In this document: piece after piece, positions 22,116-24,797 of the stretch | Layout: each line of letters begins with the position of its first letter | How positions within the stretch are numbered: the stretch's first letter is position 1 | NCBI GenBank assembly: GCA_029261675.1 | Contig: JAJDBA010000155.1 | Span: 1-24,797, forward strand | From: Nitrospinaceae bacterium | GTDB lineage: Bacteria > Nitrospinota > Nitrospinia > Nitrospinales > VA-1 | DNA: 24,797 nucleotides | Direction of reading: 5' to 3' | Made by a program: the position numbers and the translations under genes | The notes under the pieces: generated by a model | What the model saw: only the letters and a program-made list of their open reading frames with translations | Databases searched by the model: none | What the model was told of the DNA's origin: nothing

Positions 22116-23243
22116 TCATTGATCCGATTTTTTTTTCAAGTATTCAAGGAAAAAAGCAAGAAAAATCCCTATAAATAAGGCTGCCACACCGGAAAGTAGC
22201 ATGGCCAAAATAAGACTTGGCTGCTTTGGATTGCTAGGAGGAGTCGCAAAGTCCAAAACCTGAAACGTAGGCGTATCTCTGGCTTCTGCCAATTTCGCTT
22301 GCTCATATTGAGAAGTCAAAAGGATATGAAGCGTTTCTTGCACAATAAGTTGCCTTAAAATTCGGCCATACTCCAATGCGAGATTAGGAAGGACAAGGGC
22401 TGGATTTAGCCTTCCTTCAATAGAAGAGAGCAATCCTTGGTCTTTCTCTCCAGATTCCAAAATAGATAGTTGCCGTTGTAATCCCTTCAGAATAGATTGC
22501 GCGCGTACAAGGGCCGGATCATCGGGCGAGAGATCTCTGTCCAGCATTCGAATTTGAACTTCTTGGGCTGTAATTTGCCCTTGAATTCCCGCAGCCGTTA
22601 AAATCATAGCTGGAAATCTTGGATCTACCATAATGTTATTTTTAGTCTGAAACGCTACGAGCGCATTTTCAGCTTTGGCAATTTCCTGTAGGTTTCCCTG
22701 TAATCGTTTTTCCAGAAATTCACGATCCTGGCTGATTTTTTTCACATTAAACGTCCTATTGATACGATCGAGATTTAACGCATAAAAATTGGCGATGTCC
22801 GATGCCATTTGAGCCTCGGAATCTTTAACCATTATGGAAAGAACATTTTCCTTCGTTTTCTTAATGGTAGTTCTGCTTTTTAACACATGATTTGCCTCGT
22901 CAATAGTTGAAACTTGATAACGCTCAATTAGATTGTATTGTTTTACCACTTCATCAACCATAACCCTAGACTTTAACATCGCCATAAGCACTTCGGTTCC
23001 AGGAGATTCAGTTCGCAAACGCCAGAAATCTGGCCTGAAACCTGATTCTCGAGCTGGCAATAGTGAAGTGGTAGCCTCAAAGTGCTTAGGTCTATTGATC
23101 GTAAAAACCATGGCAACCAGGACCACTATGATACAAAGTCCACAAATTACATACCGCCGATTCCAAAGCACTCGCCAGAGGTCTAAAAAACTGATTTCGT
23201 CTACCTCCGATGGCAGAGAAGATTTGGGAACATTATCGGACAT
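22116..23243 (-). CDS. Wzz-family polysaccharide chain-length regulator
   Basis: 375 residues with the two-helix topology of the polysaccharide co-polymerases: a first membrane helix at about 31-50 (YVICGLCIIVVLVAMVFTI), a long periplasmic part rich in helical heptads (EFLEKRLQGNLQEIAKAENA), and a second helix near the C-terminus (LILAMLLSGVAALFIGIFLAFFL) preceded by the proline-rich PSNPKQPS motif typical of Wzz. After the last helix only a short basic tail follows, with no tyrosine-kinase domain, so this is the O-antigen-type and not the Wzc-type. AAGGGG lies 8 bases before the ATG. It would set the modal length of the polymer together with the polymerase. It sits just downstream of the ligase/polymerase-like gene. 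The family assignment is firm, the partner is inferred. Confidence 0.9.
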   Translation of the reverse strand: MSDNVPKSSLPSEVDEISFLDLWRVLWNRRYVICGLCIIVVLVAMVFTINRPKHFEATTSLLPARESGFRPDFWRLRTESPGTEVLMAMLKSRVMVDEVVKQYNLIERYQVSTIDEANHVLKSRTTIKKTKENVLSIMVKDSEAQMASDIANFYALNLDRINRTFNVKKISQDREFLEKRLQGNLQEIAKAENALVAFQTKNNIMVDPRFPAMILTAAGIQGQITAQEVQIRMLDRDLSPDDPALVRAQSILKGLQRQLSILESGEKDQGLLSSIEGRLNPALVLPNLALEYGRILRQLIVQETLHILLTSQYEQAKLAEARDTPTFQVLDFATPPSNPKQPSLILAMLLSGVAALFIGIFLAFFLEYLKKKSDQ

Positions 23244-23321
23244 TTTTGAACCCCTTAAGAATGCGACTACAATAAATTTCTACCGCTCTATTACCGTAAT
23301 CGCAGGTAACAACAGCTTATT

Positions 23322-24599
23322 TTAGGAATCGCCCTTTAATTTGCCTAAAATAATTTTCTCTTCAAAACCATCACTCTGGGAGGATACATGAAGTGCAAAA
23401 TACAGCCCTATTAATAGCCAAAAAAGATAGGACAGGGTACCTACCAACATATTGTCAAATATATTTCTGGTCACGACCCCAACAACCAGGAGAATAACAC
23501 ATAACCCCAGATTTCCTACAAAGGTGCCTCTTAATTTCTTGGCCCCATGATATGCAGTTTTAATAATAATTGAATATATTAAAGCGAATAGACCAAACCC
23601 TGTCAGTCCTACCTCAAAAGCTAGAGAAAGGAATGCATTGTGCAAATGCAATTCCGTGAAAATACTGTTGACCGACGCAATCATAACTTCTTCGTTAATT
23701 TTTTGAAACGTATGATTTCCGTAACCATACCCCATGAAAGGATTAGCCAAAATTTGATCAAAACCTAATTTCCAGGCATCTAGTCGATAATTCATAGATT
23801 GAAAGCTAGAAAGGGCAACCCCCTGAATAATTTCGTTTCTATTCTCCTTGTAGAGTTGCCCACCAATGAAAATTAATCCAAAGGCCATAGCTATTAAACC
23901 CCACCCTACCCTTTTACTTCTAACAAATACGATCCAGAGAACAGCCAACTGGGCAATCAAAGCCAGCCAGGCTGCTCTTTGATGAGAAAAGAACAAGGCT
24001 ATTATAACAAGCATCAAAAAGATGCATTTTAAAAAAATTGTCTTTCTTTCCGTACTATCTTGAAAAAACAACCAAAGAAATGGCACTCCCATCACGAGGT
24101 AGCTAGAAAACCATTGCCCTGAGGCAGCCAGAGAGTCAGCGTGACTATGCCTATCAAAAAGGCTGTGCCCCCTCCAAAGATATTCAGCAATTCCAACAAT
24201 GCTTAACAGGACAACTCCAAACAGCAAAGCTGAAAGAATTTTCCTCACTTGGCTCTCAGTATTCACCACGTTAACAACAAAATAAAACATGAGAATTTGC
24301 AATACCGTCTTGCGACATTCCGCGAAACTATAGCTAGGATCAAAAGCGAAGGGGGTGGTGGCTAATATCCAGGCAACAAAAAAAAATATGGGAAGATATA
24401 AAGGGGTTCTAACAAAGTGGAAGTCCCGATTTCTTACTTTTATACCAACCCAGAGAATCAAAAGCCCAGCAAAAAAATACTCAATAATATGATTTAATTT
24501 GGCCACCATGATCAACACAGTAATAGCCATTAGTCCATAAATAAAAATATTTTCCTGGACTATCTTCTTTAGATTCTTTCCTTCTGATATCGATACCAA
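23322..24599 (-). CDS. O-antigen ligase / Wzy-type membrane protein (WaaL/RfaL superfamily)
   Basis: 425 residues with about 10-12 membrane helices. The Wzy_C region is recognised by ALFFSHQRAAWLALIAQLAV with its conserved Arg and by the long periplasmic loop: FMGYGYGNHTF, LHLHNAFLSLAFEVGLTGFG with the conserved His. These residues bind the lipid-pyrophosphate donor in ligases. The family contains both ligases (polymer to lipid A-core) and polymerases; sequence alone does not separate them. The start is TTG at 24597-24599; the first in-frame ATG, at 24530, would cut into the first helix, so TTG is more likely. It lies 45 bases downstream of the KdsD-type gene, which suggests co-transcription with a Kdo-pathway gene. 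Confidence 0.88.
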   Translation of the reverse strand: MVSISEGKNLKKIVQENIFIYGLMAITVLIMVAKLNHIIEYFFAGLLILWVGIKVRNRDFHFVRTPLYLPIFFFVAWILATTPFAFDPSYSFAECRKTVLQILMFYFVVNVVNTESQVRKILSALLFGVVLLSIVGIAEYLWRGHSLFDRHSHADSLAASGQWFSSYLVMGVPFLWLFFQDSTERKTIFLKCIFLMLVIIALFFSHQRAAWLALIAQLAVLWIVFVRSKRVGWGLIAMAFGLIFIGGQLYKENRNEIIQGVALSSFQSMNYRLDAWKLGFDQILANPFMGYGYGNHTFQKINEEVMIASVNSIFTELHLHNAFLSLAFEVGLTGFGLFALIYSIIIKTAYHGAKKLRGTFVGNLGLCVILLVVGVVTRNIFDNMLVGTLSYLFWLLIGLYFALHVSSQSDGFEEKIILGKLKGDS

Positions 24600-24644
24600 T
24601 TAATAAACTCTCTGTGATATTAAGGCATATTACGAAAAGGAAGC

Positions 24645-24797
24645 TCACAAACCTCGAACGACTAAATCATGTAAATGAATCATCCCGACGACTTTTTGGT
24701 CTCTGCCCAAGACCGGCAAAAGAGAGATCGGCTTATCCCGTTTTTCCATTTTTTCTAATGCCGAGAAAGCATTGTCGTCATCGAAAACAAAATCAGG
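24645..24797 (-). CDS. kdsD: Arabinose-5-phosphate isomerase (KdsD/GutQ), C-terminal CBS part, cut by window edge
   Basis: The last 50 codons before TGA at 24645-24647. The peptide DNAFSALEKMEKRDKPISL, then LLPVLGRDQKVVGMIHLHDL and VVRGL is the second CBS motif that ends KpsF/GutQ-family isomerases (usual end: VGMIHLHDLLRAG). The SIS isomerase domain lies beyond the edge. The enzyme makes D-arabinose-5-phosphate for Kdo synthesis, and thus LPS core. Its presence points to an LPS-making Gram-negative. The symbol is by family; GutQ or KpsF would look the same here. Confidence 0.8.
   Translation of the reverse strand, partial: PDFVFDDDNAFSALEKMEKRDKPISLLPVLGRDQKVVGMIHLHDLVVRGL

Noticed and set aside
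1..24797. CRISPR array, tRNA or rRNA genes, toxin-antitoxin pair
   Set aside because: No regularly spaced direct repeats, no cloverleaf or rRNA-like sequence and no toxin partner for the HicB-like protein were seen on reading both strands.

Overview
This window is a polysaccharide (O-antigen/LPS or exopolysaccharide) biosynthesis and assembly locus of a Gram-negative bacterium. The Gram-negative assignment rests on a KdsD/GutQ-type arabinose-5-phosphate isomerase tail (Kdo pathway), a Wzz-type chain-length regulator, an O-antigen ligase/polymerase-type membrane protein and a NusG-like (UpxY/RfaH-type) antiterminator. The species cannot be fixed from sequence alone. The moderately AT-rich genes, B12-binding radical SAM proteins and UpxY-type regulator would suit Nitrospirota-like or other environmental lineages, but that is a weak inference.

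Layout, left to right. (1) 1-627: 5' part of a GDP-mannose 4,6-dehydratase gene, minus strand, cut by the window edge. (2) 810-2740: a mobile-element graveyard. It holds an IS3-family remnant (plus strand), an IS30-family remnant (minus strand) abutting it tail to tail, and a 38-codon stub of a REP-associated (Y1) transposase. (3) 2794-8520: a tight five-gene minus-strand operon: SAM methyltransferase, GMD-like SDR, sugar C-methyltransferase, GT2 glycosyltransferase, GT-B glycosyltransferase. (4) 8604-9482: a second, decayed IS3 remnant in the opposite orientation to the first. (5) 9492-13331: a three-gene minus-strand operon with overlapping ends: a sugar nucleotidyltransferase fused to a radical SAM/SPASM-like domain, a Gfo/Idh/MocA oxidoreductase and a GtrB/ArnC-like polyprenyl-phosphate glycosyltransferase. 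(6) 13921-17395: two plus-strand B12-binding radical SAM genes, divergent from the previous operon. (7) 17603-24797: minus-strand assembly genes: KdsD-type isomerase (3' end), O-antigen ligase/polymerase-like protein, Wzz-like protein, UpxY-like antiterminator, a small HicB-like membrane protein and a large GT-C-like membrane protein with a lectin-like tail.

How the genes may work together (inference): GMD and its paralogue with the C-methyltransferase would supply a GDP-6-deoxy sugar, perhaps methyl-branched. The GTs build the repeat unit on a lipid carrier, Wzz sets chain length, the ligase-like protein joins or polymerises the chain, and the NusG-like protein supports transcription of the long units. 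The most unusual part is the nucleotidyltransferase-radical SAM fusion with its oxidoreductase partner, facing two B12 radical SAM genes. This is a candidate undescribed sugar- or lipid-modification module. Other notable points are a GMD paralogue in which the catalytic Glu appears replaced by His, and a G9 homopolymer inside a glycosyltransferase gene that could give phase variation.
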